64,000 nt of DNA from Dehalococcoidia bacterium (GCA_022824185.1 JAJEAU010000003.1:1-64000), one strand, 5' to 3'. Positions 1 through 9,840 are shown, counted from the stretch's first letter. The notes: a model not told the origin generated them from the letters alone. Numbers and translations: made by a program.

Positions 1-599
1 GCGGTGCTTGGGGACACCGTTCGGAGTTCGCCGTTTTCCTTCGATTCACCCTCGCGGGCTCCTCTCGCGCTGTAGCCTCGCTCTTGTGATGGGCAAGAGT
101 AGACGTCCGTCGGCTCCACGTGCGGTCTCCCGGCCCTTGGCAGCGCACACCCGTAAGGGGAATGCGTGCTGGCTCGAATGGCGACGCAGGACTGATGCGT
201 CGCGCTCCGGGAACTGGGCCTCCCACGCTTCGGCACGGACCCTCGCGGTCTTGCAACGGACTTCCGATCCGTTGAGGGACGCCACCAGAGGATGCAAAGA
301 CGCCGCGACTCGATACGGCTTGTGGCCGTTTCTTTTATGTCGACTGTTGCCGTCATTTCCTCACGTATTCTCCCTGTGACCGTTTGGGTCGGGGGTCTGC
401 ACACGTCTGCGCAGCACTGTATTGATCCGTCGATCTGTTGTTTATATTACTACGGGTGTTTCCGTTGTCAAGTGTGTTTTGGATTTTTGTATGAACTAGG
501 AAGGGAAGGAAGGGTTAGGAGGGAAGGAAGGGTTGTGGTTGTTTAGGGGGGGCTGCTGGGTTGGGGAGATTGATGGAGGAGCCTTTCTGTGGCCCCTCC

Positions 600-660
600 C
601 TTTTGCCCCCGGTTGCCCTCACCCTAGCCCTCTCCCGCCGAGCGGGAGAGGGGACACGTC
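600..660. repeat. Dispersed palindromic (REP/MITE-like) repeat
   Basis: ccctcaccctagccctctcccgccgagcgggagagggg; inverted related copy near 59020-59100. Confidence 0.6.
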
Positions 661-745
661 CATAGTGGGGATGTGTGCGTGGTGGATGGGGGTTTTGAGT
701 GGGGGTTTTGGGGGAGTGGGATTGCTGGAGGGTACACTGGGTTTT

Positions 746-1009
746 ATGACTACTGCTGGGGCGCAAGTTGGTGTTTGCAATGTTCCTAATCGGACGATTT
801 TCGAGGGGGACAATCTTGATGTGATGCGAGGGATGAATGATGGGTGTGTGGATTTGATCTATCTGGATCCGCCTTTCAATTCGAATCGGGATTATGCGGC
901 GCCTATTGGGAGCGAGGCGGCGGGGGCGGCGTTCAAGGACACTTGGGATTTGACGGATGTGGATGAGGCTTGGCGCAGTGTTTCGAGCAGTAGGAATGTA
1001 GGCAGTTAA
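746..1009 (+). pseudogene. N-terminal fragment of site-specific DNA methyltransferase
   Basis: MTTAGAQVGVCNVPNRTIFEGDNLDVMRGMNDGCVDLIYLDPPFNSNRDYAAPIGSEA; DPPF motif; homology-like sequence stops after DVDEAW. Confidence 0.75.
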
Positions 1010-1026
1010 CTCACGCGCGAGAGATC

Positions 1027-1338
1027 ATGGCGATACGGTACAGAGGCCGGTTGATAAAGGCTGACCCGAATGACCCGCGCGAATGGTGGGTCTACCGAGT
1101 CGGGGCAAAGGGGATCCCCGTTCTCTACATCGGCATATCTACCGACCCGATCAGGCGTTTCAAGTCGCACAAGAACCGATTCAGGGATGCCCCACAACCG
1201 TTATCGTTAAGCGTGGATACGGGACCGTTGCAACATGTAGAGGCGCGGAGGTTGGAAATCGACTTGCACATCGAACACCCTCATGCACGTACGACGAGGA
1301 CGGTGTCAGAGTTTCTCAACACGCGTGGTGCCCATTGA
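1027..1338 (+). CDS. GIY-YIG nuclease-like protein
   Basis: WWVYRVGAKGIPVLYIGISTDPIRRFKSHKNRF resembles the GIY-YIG core. Confidence 0.6.
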   Translation: MAIRYRGRLIKADPNDPREWWVYRVGAKGIPVLYIGISTDPIRRFKSHKNRFRDAPQPLSLSVDTGPLQHVEARRLEIDLHIEHPHARTTRTVSEFLNTRGAH

Positions 1339-1339
1339 A

Positions 1340-1542
1340 ACCGAACACGGATGGAACTGCAATGGGTGTGGGACGCATTTCTTGCCGCAGCATCTGACGG
1401 TGGACCACGTTATTGCGCGGTCGAAGGGTGGGACTGATCATCTTGAGAATTTGCAGCTGCTTTGTGGGCATTGCAACTCGTAGAAGGGGGATCGGCCGAT
1501 GGAGTATTTGAGGGCCAAACTCTCTAGGGAATACCAACCGTG
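1340..1542 (+). pseudogene. C-terminal HNH fragment (methyltransferase-HNH fusion) with in-frame TAG
   Basis: CNGCGTHFLPQHLTVDHVIARSKGGTDHLENLQLLCGHCNS*KGDRPMEYLRAKLSREYQP*. Confidence 0.7.
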
Positions 1543-1605
1543 AAGGACGCAACATGAGGTTATTTCGTCGAAAAAAAACACACCGAACTCTGGCCAGGTA
1601 CACCT

Positions 1606-1995
1606 TTGGGTGTTCTGTTCCCTGACGGATCGCTTCGGATCGACAAGAATCCAAACACAGAATACGGGATCATCATAAGCAACAAATTCAAACAGGTTTT
1701 TCGCATGATGCCACCGTTGTCGGTTTCAGTGTGGGGTCAGGAAAAGGAAATTGGCTCGCAACCCACCCCAACTGGCAAACACATGTGGGTCATGACGGGC
1801 GACCCTAGCGAGCGACCTAGCGAAGAAGAATTCCAACAAGCATGTGAACTCGCTTATCTCGACGCGACCAACCGCGCGCTTGAAAAATCGAATAAACGAA
1901 GATGGACTGTTTGGTCGATAGCTATCGGGGGTTCAATCTTAGTTGCCCTACTGAATTTTGCGAAATTTCTAGACGTGTTACGTGGTTGGTGGTGA
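1606..1995 (+). CDS. Hypothetical protein with C-terminal TM segment
   Basis: Open ORF; hydrophobic WSIAIGGSILVALLNFAKFL near C-terminus; TTG start. Confidence 0.4.
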   Translation: MGVLFPDGSLRIDKNPNTEYGIIISNKFKQVFRMMPPLSVSVWGQEKEIGSQPTPTGKHMWVMTGDPSERPSEEEFQQACELAYLDATNRALEKSNKRRWTVWSIAIGGSILVALLNFAKFLDVLRGWW

Positions 1996-2319
1996 CAATC
2001 AAGCATCAAGTGCTGGCGGTGGGTTGCATCGTTGCGCGGTTGGTTAGGGAGTGTAGGTGATTTTGCTTTAGTGAGCAAACGCGCTAATTTGCTATTCAGA
2101 CCTTACGAAACGCAACCAATGTTGCGCCGATTTTCACCGTCAACGTTTCAACGCTACATGCAGTGAATCAAACTTTCTGACGACGAACTTCAAAGTAAGT
2201 TTGACGTAACCTCGGAGTTCGCCATCAGTGACATTTTCAGTGTCGAGGCTGGGATTAGTGTCGTGTTGGAATCTGTTGGGAACTATTGACGATACTCCCC
2301 GAGGAGAGTACACCTAGAC

Positions 2320-2751
2320 TCAGTTGATGTCTCCATTACTCTGACCGTTGAGCAGATCGTCTCCACGTTTTCCTAGCAGGCGATTCGCCAGACCTACAGC
2401 TGGATAACTCAAAGCACCCGCAATCATAGTTGCAAGTCCAACCGGCCATTGACCGGGCACGAGCCAGCCTCCAATGGCAATCGATGAAAGCGCGATAATC
2501 AGTCTCGATATCTGGAACATCAATTGAAGCCTTTAGACGTGCTTCAGACCATCAGCTTCCATCTTTCTCCTATGCTCCGAGTCAGCTTCCCATTGCCGCA
2601 TGATCCGTTCGGCAGTGCCAGGAGCTTCGCGGTCATATTCCCCCAGCACTCTAGGATGAGGCAAAGGCCCTTGGGTATACTCGACTCGTAGTTCCCCTTG
2701 TATCGTTTGGGGTGGCGAATCGTCTTCCTGCGGTGAGATTTCATTCATCAT
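2320..2751 (-). pseudogene. DUF2335-like membrane protein interrupted by in-frame TAA
   Basis: ORFs 2533-2751 (GPLPHPRVLGEYDREAPGTAERIMRQWEADSEHRRKME) and 2320-2523 (TM region) share a frame, separated by TAA at 2533-2535. Confidence 0.55.
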
Positions 2752-3247
2752 GCATCAGCCGCATCTGACTGTTTATGAGCAACTTCGTCTCAGTGGGGAA
2801 GGTTTCATAAGTCTGTTCGATCACACATCCTAAGGTCTGCCCCAAATCCACCCAATCGGCCCGCCACCCATCTTCTATGACGACATGCGCCGGTTCGTCA
2901 ATCCGAAATGCCTGGAGAAATTCATCAGGTTCCCAAGTCTCAATCTCTAAGCTAGAAATCAACGCATCGAACATTCGTCGATTATTCAACAGACGCATGG
3001 CAGGAACGACAGATTCCCGTGAACCACACTCGCATTGTTCGTGAGATGGGTCGCCAGAATACACCAAGGCTGTGTCGTCCGTTCTGTTGTCAGTGCGTTG
3101 AGGAACCTTGGTAACTGCCATGCTGTCTCCTTCTGTTCGTGATTTCTCCGTGATTGGGCTGTCCTGAAAACCCGAGATTATCCATGATTCTATCGTCTGT
3201 ATAAAAGGTTGAGTGTAGTGTGGCACACGAATAGTCACCAATCGCAT
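2741..3247 (-). CDS. Hypothetical protein
   Basis: 168-aa ORF. Confidence 0.35.
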   Translation of the reverse strand: MRLVTIRVPHYTQPFIQTIESWIISGFQDSPITEKSRTEGDSMAVTKVPQRTDNRTDDTALVYSGDPSHEQCECGSRESVVPAMRLLNNRRMFDALISSLEIETWEPDEFLQAFRIDEPAHVVIEDGWRADWVDLGQTLGCVIEQTYETFPTETKLLINSQMRLMHDE

Positions 3248-3254
3248 CTTTGTC

Positions 3255-3405
3255 CTGAGTGCGAGAAAGACGGTAGTTTGGCAAAGGATTCGTCAAGGGA
3301 TAGGTGAGGTGGGAGGTCGGATTGGGCGATGTCCCAGACGATTTCATTGTCGACTTGGGAGTAACAGTATATGAGGATGTTGCGAAAGGTGGTTCCGTCT
3401 AGCGG
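3255..3405 (-). pseudogene. HepT-like HEPN remnant (C-terminal part)
   Basis: Minus-strand reading LDGTTFRNILIYCYSQVDNEIVWDIAQSDLPPHL resembles HepT C-terminus; RX4H His replaced by Tyr. Confidence 0.55.
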
Positions 3406-3462
3406 CGGTCCTCCTCCTGCCCCCTCCTGAAAGAGAGGGAGGAAGTGAACGGTCGTCGCGCA

Positions 3463-3828
3463 CTAGCTCAACGCCAATACCCGCTGCACGAAATCGTGCA
3501 CTAGCGGACGGTCGGACTCGCGTTCCCAGTCTTCCATGGAGTCGTGGTAGAAGTGTCGGTGGAACTTTTCCGCGGCTAAGAATAGGTGTTCGATGGAGGG
3601 GTCTTCGGCTTCTGCGGACAATTTGATGGCGGCGTTCTTCAGCGATCGATGGCTCTCGTGGGGCCATTCTCGTTCTTGCGCGGCGGCCATTACGGCGTGA
3701 GCGGCGGCGCCCCACAGCTTTGCCGCACCTTGCAAGATGTCGCCGCGTTCGAACTCCTCGTCGGAAGCCGCGAGGAAATCTTGCGCTACTTGGCGGTGCT
3801 CTCAGGGTGACATTGTGGTGGTTGCCAT
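3463..3828 (-). pseudogene. HEPN-like small protein, paralog of 53355-53720, with TGA at codon 9
   Basis: From ATG at 3828 reads MATTTMSP*EHRQVAQDFLAASDEEFE...; intact copy has MATTTMSPREHRQVALDFLAASDEEFE; long shared C-terminus. Confidence 0.65.
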
Positions 3829-4125
3829 GTTTTGAGGACTCCGGTTTTGATTTTAGTGTGTTGGGGGATGGTGATTGGAGAGTGGTGGTTTTCGTTTTTG
3901 GGTTGGTGGTGGTTGGTGGGGACCCGCCTCGGCGGGCATACCCCGCTGTCCGTTAGTGGCGGTTTTGGGCTCCCGCGCCCCTTTCTCTCCCGTTGACTGG
4001 TGCTTTGGGCTGCGTGAAAGGGGCTGTTGGGCCTTCGGCCCTGCCCGCGTCAACCCTCGGCTTCCTGCTCTCCCAGGAATGGGTGGGAATGCCTTATCCT
4101 TTGACGAGGTTTCAGGAGGCTACCG

Positions 4126-4884
4126 ATGAACGACCAAGAGCGATATCTGTTTGATCTGAAGGGCTACCTTGCTGTGCCCGATGCGTTGTCTCAGGAGCAG
4201 GTCGGCAGGCTCAACGGCGTGCTTGATGAGCATATCGCCGACGAGTGCCCGCCGGACATGCGGACGCATCGGTTTGGTCCGGTGCTGGAGTGGGGGAAGG
4301 AGTATCGGGATTTGATTGATAATCCGTCGATCACTCCGTATCTTAGCGAGTTGCTGGGTGAGGATTTCCGGCTGGACCATGTCTATCTGGATGTGATCAG
4401 GTCGGGGAAGGGGCCGATCGGGACACGGTTGCATGGCGGGGCTGTGCCGTTCAATCCGACGCACTACTTCCGATATGAGGGCGGGCAGATGCACAACGGG
4501 CTGTCGGTGGTGGCCTATAACCTGAAGGACGTGGGGCCGATGGACGGCGGTTTCGGGTGCGTGCCGGGGTCGCACAAGAGCAACTATGCGTTCCCGAGTG
4601 AGTGGATAGAGATGGATGAGCCGGGTCCGCTGGTCGAGCGAGTGACGGGGCCTGCGGGGACGGCGATTATTTTTACGGAGGCGTTGACGCATGGGACGCT
4701 GCCGTGGGCGGGTCCGGATGAGCGTCGGACGATCTTCTTCAAGTACAGTCCGCATCCGATTTCGTGGTCGGCGCAGTATCTCGATGCGGACGACTATCCG
4801 GGGTTGACGGATGCGCAGCGGGGGATATTGGAGGGTCCGAATGCGCGTTATCGGGGTAGGGGACGGGGGATGGGGGGGATGTGA
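4126..4884 (+). CDS. Phytanoyl-CoA dioxygenase (PhyH) family protein
   Basis: LKGYLAVPDALSQEQVGRLN..., LHGGAVPFN, GCVPGSHKSNY. Confidence 0.8.
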   Translation: MNDQERYLFDLKGYLAVPDALSQEQVGRLNGVLDEHIADECPPDMRTHRFGPVLEWGKEYRDLIDNPSITPYLSELLGEDFRLDHVYLDVIRSGKGPIGTRLHGGAVPFNPTHYFRYEGGQMHNGLSVVAYNLKDVGPMDGGFGCVPGSHKSNYAFPSEWIEMDEPGPLVERVTGPAGTAIIFTEALTHGTLPWAGPDERRTIFFKYSPHPISWSAQYLDADDYPGLTDAQRGILEGPNARYRGRGRGMGGM

Positions 4885-4898
4885 GTGGGGGTGTTTGG

Positions 4899-5240
4899 TT
4901 AGTCTGAATTGAGGAGGGTGTTGACTTCGTTGAGGAGGGTTGGGAGTTTGTGTTGAATGATTTCCCAGACTTCTCGGTTTCGGATTTCTGGGTATCGGTG
5001 GACTAGGATGATGCGGAAGCCGATGATGTCTCTGTAATCAGATATCTGTGAGGCGATGCCTGGGTGGTGCGTTTCCAGTCTGGTCATGGCCTCGCCGATG
5101 ATGATGAACAGGCGCTCGACCAGCAGAGACACTGTCCAATCCGCGTTGTACTCGTCGAATGTAATCTCGGCGGTTAATACGTTTATGCGCTGAGCGGCTT
5201 GTCGGATATCCCACAAGTAGCTGTTGGGATCATGCCTCAA
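4899..5240 (-). CDS. HepT-like HEPN domain toxin
   Basis: RIILVHRY matches RX4HXY; followed by EVWEIIQHKLPTLLNEV. Confidence 0.8.
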   Translation of the reverse strand: MRHDPNSYLWDIRQAAQRINVLTAEITFDEYNADWTVSLLVERLFIIIGEAMTRLETHHPGIASQISDYRDIIGFRIILVHRYPEIRNREVWEIIQHKLPTLLNEVNTLLNSD

Positions 5241-5538
5241 AGATCGGTTCCCTCGTGTTCTCCACGGAACTCCGGAAGTAAGGGTTTTCGATATTGGAGA
5301 GGATCACGAGATCGACTGAACGGTCGAAAAGGGACTCTAATGCTTGGTTCAGGTCTCTGCGGGTTTGGAAGAGCAGCATATCGTCAGACTCGTCGAACTC
5401 GACTAGGAAGTCGATGTCGCTTTTTTCAGGGTTGAAGTCGCCGACGGCAGCGGAGCCGAAGAGTTCCAGGCGCTTGACGTGGTGGCGTCGGCAGATTTCG
5501 GCTAGTTCGTCGGAGTGGTTTGTGATTAGGGGGATCAT
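5230..5538 (-). CDS. MNT-family nucleotidyltransferase (MntA-like antitoxin)
   Basis: LELFGSAAVGDFNPEKSDIDFLVEF (GSX10DXD); overlaps HepT-like gene. Confidence 0.85.
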   Translation of the reverse strand: MIPLITNHSDELAEICRRHHVKRLELFGSAAVGDFNPEKSDIDFLVEFDESDDMLLFQTRRDLNQALESLFDRSVDLVILSNIENPYFRSSVENTREPIFEA

Positions 5539-5613
5539 TGGAGATTGGGTTTAAGGATAGCGTAGGGAGGGGATGGGTATAGACCGCGAGGATGTGGTGG
5601 TGGTCGGATTGGA

Positions 5614-6387
5614 TCAGGTGGTTTTTTCGGCGATGACTATCATGCGGCGGGTGTTGACGGTGTAGGGTTCGGATTGGAAGTTGCCGTAGGTGGTTTGGAG
5701 GGTTAGGCCTGCGGTGGCTAGCATTTTGGTTAGTTCGGTTAGGGTGTAGAGGCGCATGTGGAGGTCGGAGAGTTGGTTGCGGGTGCCGTCGGGGAGGAGT
5801 TCGGTGTAGGTTAGGTGGTTGGTGGAGGTGGCTAGGTCTAGTTGTCGGCGTTCTAGGACTATTCGGCCGTCTTGGTGTTGGTGCCAGTCGAACTCTTCGT
5901 TGTTGATGATCACCCACTCGCGGTTTAGGAGGTCCATTAGGAGCTTGCCGCCGGGTTTGAGGACTTTGTGGATCTGGTGGAGGACTTGCTGGTCGTCGTT
6001 TTCGGATTCGAGGTAGCCGAAAGAGGAGAACATGTTGATTACGGCGTCGAATTGGTTCGACATGGCGTTGGGGAGGTTGCGCATGTCGGCTTGGTGGAGG
6101 GAGAGGGGGATGTCTGATTCGTCGGCTGTGGATTGGGCGATGGTCAGCATTTCTTGGCTTAGGTCGATGCCGGTTACTTTGAGGCCGGTTTTGGCTAGGG
6201 CTATGCTGTGGCGGCCTTGTCCGCAGCAGAGGTCTAGGATGTGGTGGTGCGGTTGGATGCCGAGGGCGTGGATGGCGAATTGGGTTTCGAGGTCGGTGCG
6301 GTCTTGCTGGAGGGTGTGACCGTAGATGCGGAGATAGTCGCGTTTGAAGAATTGGGTGTACCAGGGGGTGTCGCTCGTTTGAGTCAT
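5614..6387 (-). CDS. SAM-dependent methyltransferase
   Basis: ILDLCCGQGRHSIALAKTGLKVTGIDLSQEML; start at MTQTSDTPWY. Confidence 0.85.
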   Translation of the reverse strand: MTQTSDTPWYTQFFKRDYLRIYGHTLQQDRTDLETQFAIHALGIQPHHHILDLCCGQGRHSIALAKTGLKVTGIDLSQEMLTIAQSTADESDIPLSLHQADMRNLPNAMSNQFDAVINMFSSFGYLESENDDQQVLHQIHKVLKPGGKLLMDLLNREWVIINNEEFDWHQHQDGRIVLERRQLDLATSTNHLTYTELLPDGTRNQLSDLHMRLYTLTELTKMLATAGLTLQTTYGNFQSEPYTVNTRRMIVIAEKTT

Positions 6388-7061
6388 AGTGGTTTGGCGT
6401 ATGCGGTGTTGTCGGGGATGGCTGCTTCTAGGAATGCTTCGTGGCGTTCGCGGCATTTGTTGCAGTTGGCGCAATGGATGATTGCATTGCCGTCTGCGGA
6501 AATGGGGTTGGCGCAGGTGAGGGTTAGGTGGAGGGGGAGGGTTGTGGCGTTGGTGGCTAGGATGTCTTCTTTGTGGAGGTTTCGCATGGGGGCTTCGACG
6601 GTTAGGGGGTGGTCGAGGCCGGTTGCGTTGGAGTTGGCTATGGATTGGAAGAACTCGGGTGTGGCGTCTGGGAATGGGTTGCCGGCTAGGGAGCCGATTA
6701 CGATGCGGTGGACGTCGTTGAGTGAGCACCAGATGGCGGCGAGGGTGATTAGGATGATGTTGCGACCGGGGATGTAGACGGTTTCGTCGGGTTCTTCGTA
6801 GCCGGGGACTGTTTCGCCTGACATCGTCCAGTGTCCGGTGCCGTATAGGGGTTGGACGGGGAGTTGGAGAGTGGTTATGGGTCTGATGTTGGGGTTGTTG
6901 ACGGCGTCGATGAAGTTTTGGAGCATCTGCTTTTCGGCCCATTCCCAGGGGATGCCGGTCTCGACGTATATGGGATGGGCGATGCCCTGTTCGGCGACGT
7001 TTGCGAGGAGGATGCAACTGTCCATGCCGCCGCTGGCTAAGACCGCGGTAGGAGGGTTCAC
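6384..7061 (-). CDS. queC: 7-cyano-7-deazaguanine synthase
   Basis: GTG start; VLASGGMDSC PP-loop, YIPGRNI, Cys-rich C-terminus (CANCNKCRERHEAF). Confidence 0.8.
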   Translation of the reverse strand: MNPPTAVLASGGMDSCILLANVAEQGIAHPIYVETGIPWEWAEKQMLQNFIDAVNNPNIRPITTLQLPVQPLYGTGHWTMSGETVPGYEEPDETVYIPGRNIILITLAAIWCSLNDVHRIVIGSLAGNPFPDATPEFFQSIANSNATGLDHPLTVEAPMRNLHKEDILATNATTLPLHLTLTCANPISADGNAIIHCANCNKCRERHEAFLEAAIPDNTAYAKPL

Positions 7062-7486
7062 GACACGTCGTGCCCGTTCGAATCTGCGCGGTAGGTGGCG
7101 TAGGAGTTGGGAGTCTCCCATAGGCGGATCTCGGTGATGGTGAGATCGTCTGAGGAGGTCATGTCGTGGATGTGGGCGGCGATGTTCTCGGCGGTGGGGT
7201 TGCGGTCGATGACGTAGTGGGCTTCGCCGAGTTCGGAGAGGACGGCGACTAAGGGATCGTCTCGGTGGAGGATCATGCGGTGGTCGAGGTTGTCGTCGAT
7301 CCAGGTCTTGACGATGTCTTTGACGTCGGAGAAGTCGACTACCATGCCTCGGTGGTCGGTCTCGTCGCTCTCGATGTCGACCTCGAGGCGACCGTTGTGG
7401 CCGTGGAGGTGACGGCACTCTCCTTCGTAGTTTAGGAGCCGGTGGCCGTAGCAGAAGTCGATGGATCGGGTGACTTTGTAGGGCAT
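7058..7486 (-). CDS. queD: 6-carboxytetrahydropterin synthase family protein
   Basis: FCYGHRLLNYEGECRHLHGHNGRLEV; NPTAENIAAHI. Confidence 0.88.
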   Translation of the reverse strand: MPYKVTRSIDFCYGHRLLNYEGECRHLHGHNGRLEVDIESDETDHRGMVVDFSDVKDIVKTWIDDNLDHRMILHRDDPLVAVLSELGEAHYVIDRNPTAENIAAHIHDMTSSDDLTITEIRLWETPNSYATYRADSNGHDVS

Positions 7487-7489
7487 GTG

Positions 7490-8248
7490 TTAGACGCCTC
7501 TGATGTGTCTGCCTGAGTCGACGCGGATGATTTCGCCGGTGATGGAGGAGGTTCTGAGCATGGATGAGATTATCTCCGCGATGTCTTCGACCGACGATTC
7601 TTGCTGGAGCGGAGCTTTGGCGGCGATTGCGGCGTCCCAATCTGCCTGAGTTATTTCGGGGGGACGCATTGTCGGACCGGGGGCGACACAGTTTACCCTG
7701 ACGCCGAAGCCTGCCACCTCGGCCGCGAGACCTCGTGTCATGAAGTGGATCGCTGCTTTGGCGGACAGGTAGGGGAGGTAGTCGTTGTACGGCGTCTCCT
7801 CCGCAGCCCAATCGCCGAAGAGGATGATGTGTCCGCGGTTTGGACCTTCGTTCTTGCGCATCTGCCGCGCGGCGTGGATGCCTAGAAGATATGAGCCTTT
7901 GGCAGTCGCCATTGCGCGGTCCCATGATTCGCTGTCGAGGGAATCGAACGGGGCGTATGGGTAATCGGAGGCCAAGTTGATGACGTAGTCGAGACGACCG
8001 AGAGCGTCGACGGTTTCGAGGACGGCGCGTTTTGCCTGATTCTCGTCGCTTAAGTCTGCTTGGATGAGGGCGGTCTGGACGTTAGAGATGGAGTCGGCGA
8101 GTTCCTGCGCTTCGGCGGCCGATGAGCGGTACGCGATTGCGATGTTGATGCCGTCTTCGGCGAGGCGGTGTGCGACTGTCTGCCCGACTCGTTTGGCACC
8201 GACAATGAGGGCGTTGTTGATATTCGGGGGGTTTTCGGACTGGGACAT
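7490..8248 (-). CDS. SDR family oxidoreductase
   Basis: ALIVGAKRVGQTVAHRLAEDG; YLPYLSAKAAIHFMTRGLAAEVAGFGVRVNCVAPG. Confidence 0.85.
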   Translation of the reverse strand: MSQSENPPNINNALIVGAKRVGQTVAHRLAEDGINIAIAYRSSAAEAQELADSISNVQTALIQADLSDENQAKRAVLETVDALGRLDYVINLASDYPYAPFDSLDSESWDRAMATAKGSYLLGIHAARQMRKNEGPNRGHIILFGDWAAEETPYNDYLPYLSAKAAIHFMTRGLAAEVAGFGVRVNCVAPGPTMRPPEITQADWDAAIAAKAPLQQESSVEDIAEIISSMLRTSSITGEIIRVDSGRHIRGV

Positions 8249-8493
8249 GGAAGGTTTTAGATGATCTAACGCGCTTTCGCGTCCTCGGCGACTGCGGTAG
8301 CGGTACCGTCTGCGTCGGTTGCTTCCGACGTGGTGAACGTTAACACAGGCGAGATGCCTAGGTGTTACAGTATCCAAACCGACGGACTGAATAGAATCTC
8401 ACTAGAGGCAGAACCAGATTGGAGGTACGTGTTGATTGCCAGACTTTCATCGGTGGGTTTTGTGCAACGGGATGAGGAAACGGTAGGGATTTA

Positions 8494-8724
8494 GTGGCAC
8501 AGAATGTAGCGTCAACACCGACAGGCGAATTGACTTCGCCTAAATTCGAGAGATTGCTTGAACAGTTCGCCACATCGCGGGCCTTGTACAAGGCAGAACT
8601 CGACCTATTGTTCGACAAAAAAGCCCCCATTCCTGACGTTGAATCAGTCAAGGACAGATGGGAACCTGAGCTTAGTTTGCTTTACACTCAACTCGTCGAA
8701 GAATTAAAACGAATCGAGGGTTGA
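8494..8724 (+). CDS. Hypothetical protein
   Basis: Small ORF overlapping next ORF. Confidence 0.35.
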   Translation: MAQNVASTPTGELTSPKFERLLEQFATSRALYKAELDLLFDKKAPIPDVESVKDRWEPELSLLYTQLVEELKRIEG

Positions 8725-8945
8725 TCTTGCGGGATGCCATAGAGAAACGGACTGCCGACCGGATCGAGGAGAAGCTAGCTGGCGTCTATGTCAAGCAAAG
8801 CGACCTACGGAGCTTGTCTGTCGATTGGATGGACGACCGCTACGTCAAGAAGGACGATCTGTTCAAGCAGTGGTGGATGGTGACGAGTTGGGGAGTGTTG
8901 ATGATCTTGGCACTGGCCAACTTGCTCCTGCGATTTATAACTTAG
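8721..8945 (+). CDS. Hypothetical protein with C-terminal TM helix
   Basis: TTG start; WWMVTSWGVLMILALANLLLRFIT. Confidence 0.35.
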   Translation: MILRDAIEKRTADRIEEKLAGVYVKQSDLRSLSVDWMDDRYVKKDDLFKQWWMVTSWGVLMILALANLLLRFIT

Positions 8946-9019
8946 CCTGTTTACTGTAGCATCGCGGATTGGCCAGCGTGCTTGATCCCAATCGTGACAC
9001 GGTTTAGGGGTGACTGAAA

Positions 9020-9607
9020 TTGACTTTGAGAATCGAGCATGCCGTTTTGGTCGCTCCGGTGCTTGTCTTAGTCATAATCTTGGTTGGCGGTGTGGCGTTG
9101 TTGAACCTTCGGCAATCTGATTCGAGGGACCCTGAGATCGGGTTGACTGGTGTGGCTGAGTTGAAGTCTCCTACGGGCGAAGTCGTGGGCAGCGTCGATT
9201 TCCTGCAGACCTCGCTTGGCGTGCTGATAATGGCTGAGGTGAGAGGGCTGCCACCGGGTGGTCACGCGCTCTATGTCCATGAGGTCGGCAGATGCGATCC
9301 CGATTTTGATGCGGCTGGCGACCATTTCAATCCGGACGATTCGGATCATGGTTTCATCCATGCCGCGTGGCGGGGACGGGGATCTGGAGGACACGGCGGC
9401 GATCTGCCCAACATCTATGCCGCGTCGGATGGTCACGCTCGGGCTGATTTCCTCACCGATGGATTCACATTGGACCAAGGGTTGCGCCACTCCGTGTTCG
9501 ACAGCGACGGTTCCGCCATCATCGTTCACGAACATCCAGATGCCTATGGGGAAGAGGAGACGGACACGGGCAACCGGTTGGTCTGCGGTGTCATCAAGCG
9601 AACCTAG
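9020..9607 (+). CDS. sodC: Cu/Zn superoxide dismutase-like protein, membrane-anchored
   Basis: N-terminal hydrophobic segment; GGHALYVHEVGRCDPDFDAAGDHFNPD, HGGDLPNI, IIVHEHPDAY, DTGNRLVCGVI. Confidence 0.8.
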   Translation: MTLRIEHAVLVAPVLVLVIILVGGVALLNLRQSDSRDPEIGLTGVAELKSPTGEVVGSVDFLQTSLGVLIMAEVRGLPPGGHALYVHEVGRCDPDFDAAGDHFNPDDSDHGFIHAAWRGRGSGGHGGDLPNIYAASDGHARADFLTDGFTLDQGLRHSVFDSDGSAIIVHEHPDAYGEEETDTGNRLVCGVIKRT

Positions 9608-9665
9608 CTAGGTTTCGCTGCGGAATCTAGAGGGGACACAGGGATGCCCATCACTGGCGTCGACG

Positions 9666-9680
9666 ATGGTGGAGGGGACA
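9666..9680. repeat. Candidate attL: near-copy of tRNA-Ser 3' end
   Basis: atggtggaggggaca vs atggcggaggggaca at 38284-38298 (14/15). Confidence 0.5.
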
Positions 9681-9840
9681 TCCGCTGAAATTGGCGAATT
9701 TCAAACCTAAACGGCGTTTGTTGAGGAGGGAGTTATCACTTCGGTTATCACACAACGTCGACAGGTTCAGGCACGGGCTCCGATCATTCGAAGCTCTGGA
9801 AAACAGGACGGGACCAGCCCGCGGATTCACAGTCGAATAT
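9681..9840 (+). repeat. Diverged direct repeat, island-end copy
   Basis: tccgctgaaattggcgaa...atcacttcggttatcacacaacgtcgacaggttc resembles 32995-33155. Confidence 0.55.

Noticed and set aside
8-546. Overlapping ORFs on both strands near the window start, and possible structured RNA
   Set aside because: No recognisable protein motif; I compared by eye with RNase P, tmRNA and rRNA signatures and found no convincing match.
5614-7017. 467-aa minus-strand ORF
   Set aside because: The N-terminal half is an out-of-frame reading of queC; the real methyltransferase starts at 6387.
6384-7925. 513-aa minus-strand ORF
   Set aside because: Only the part from about 7061 is real (QueC); the upstream Arg-rich part is an out-of-frame reading through queD and the SDR gene.
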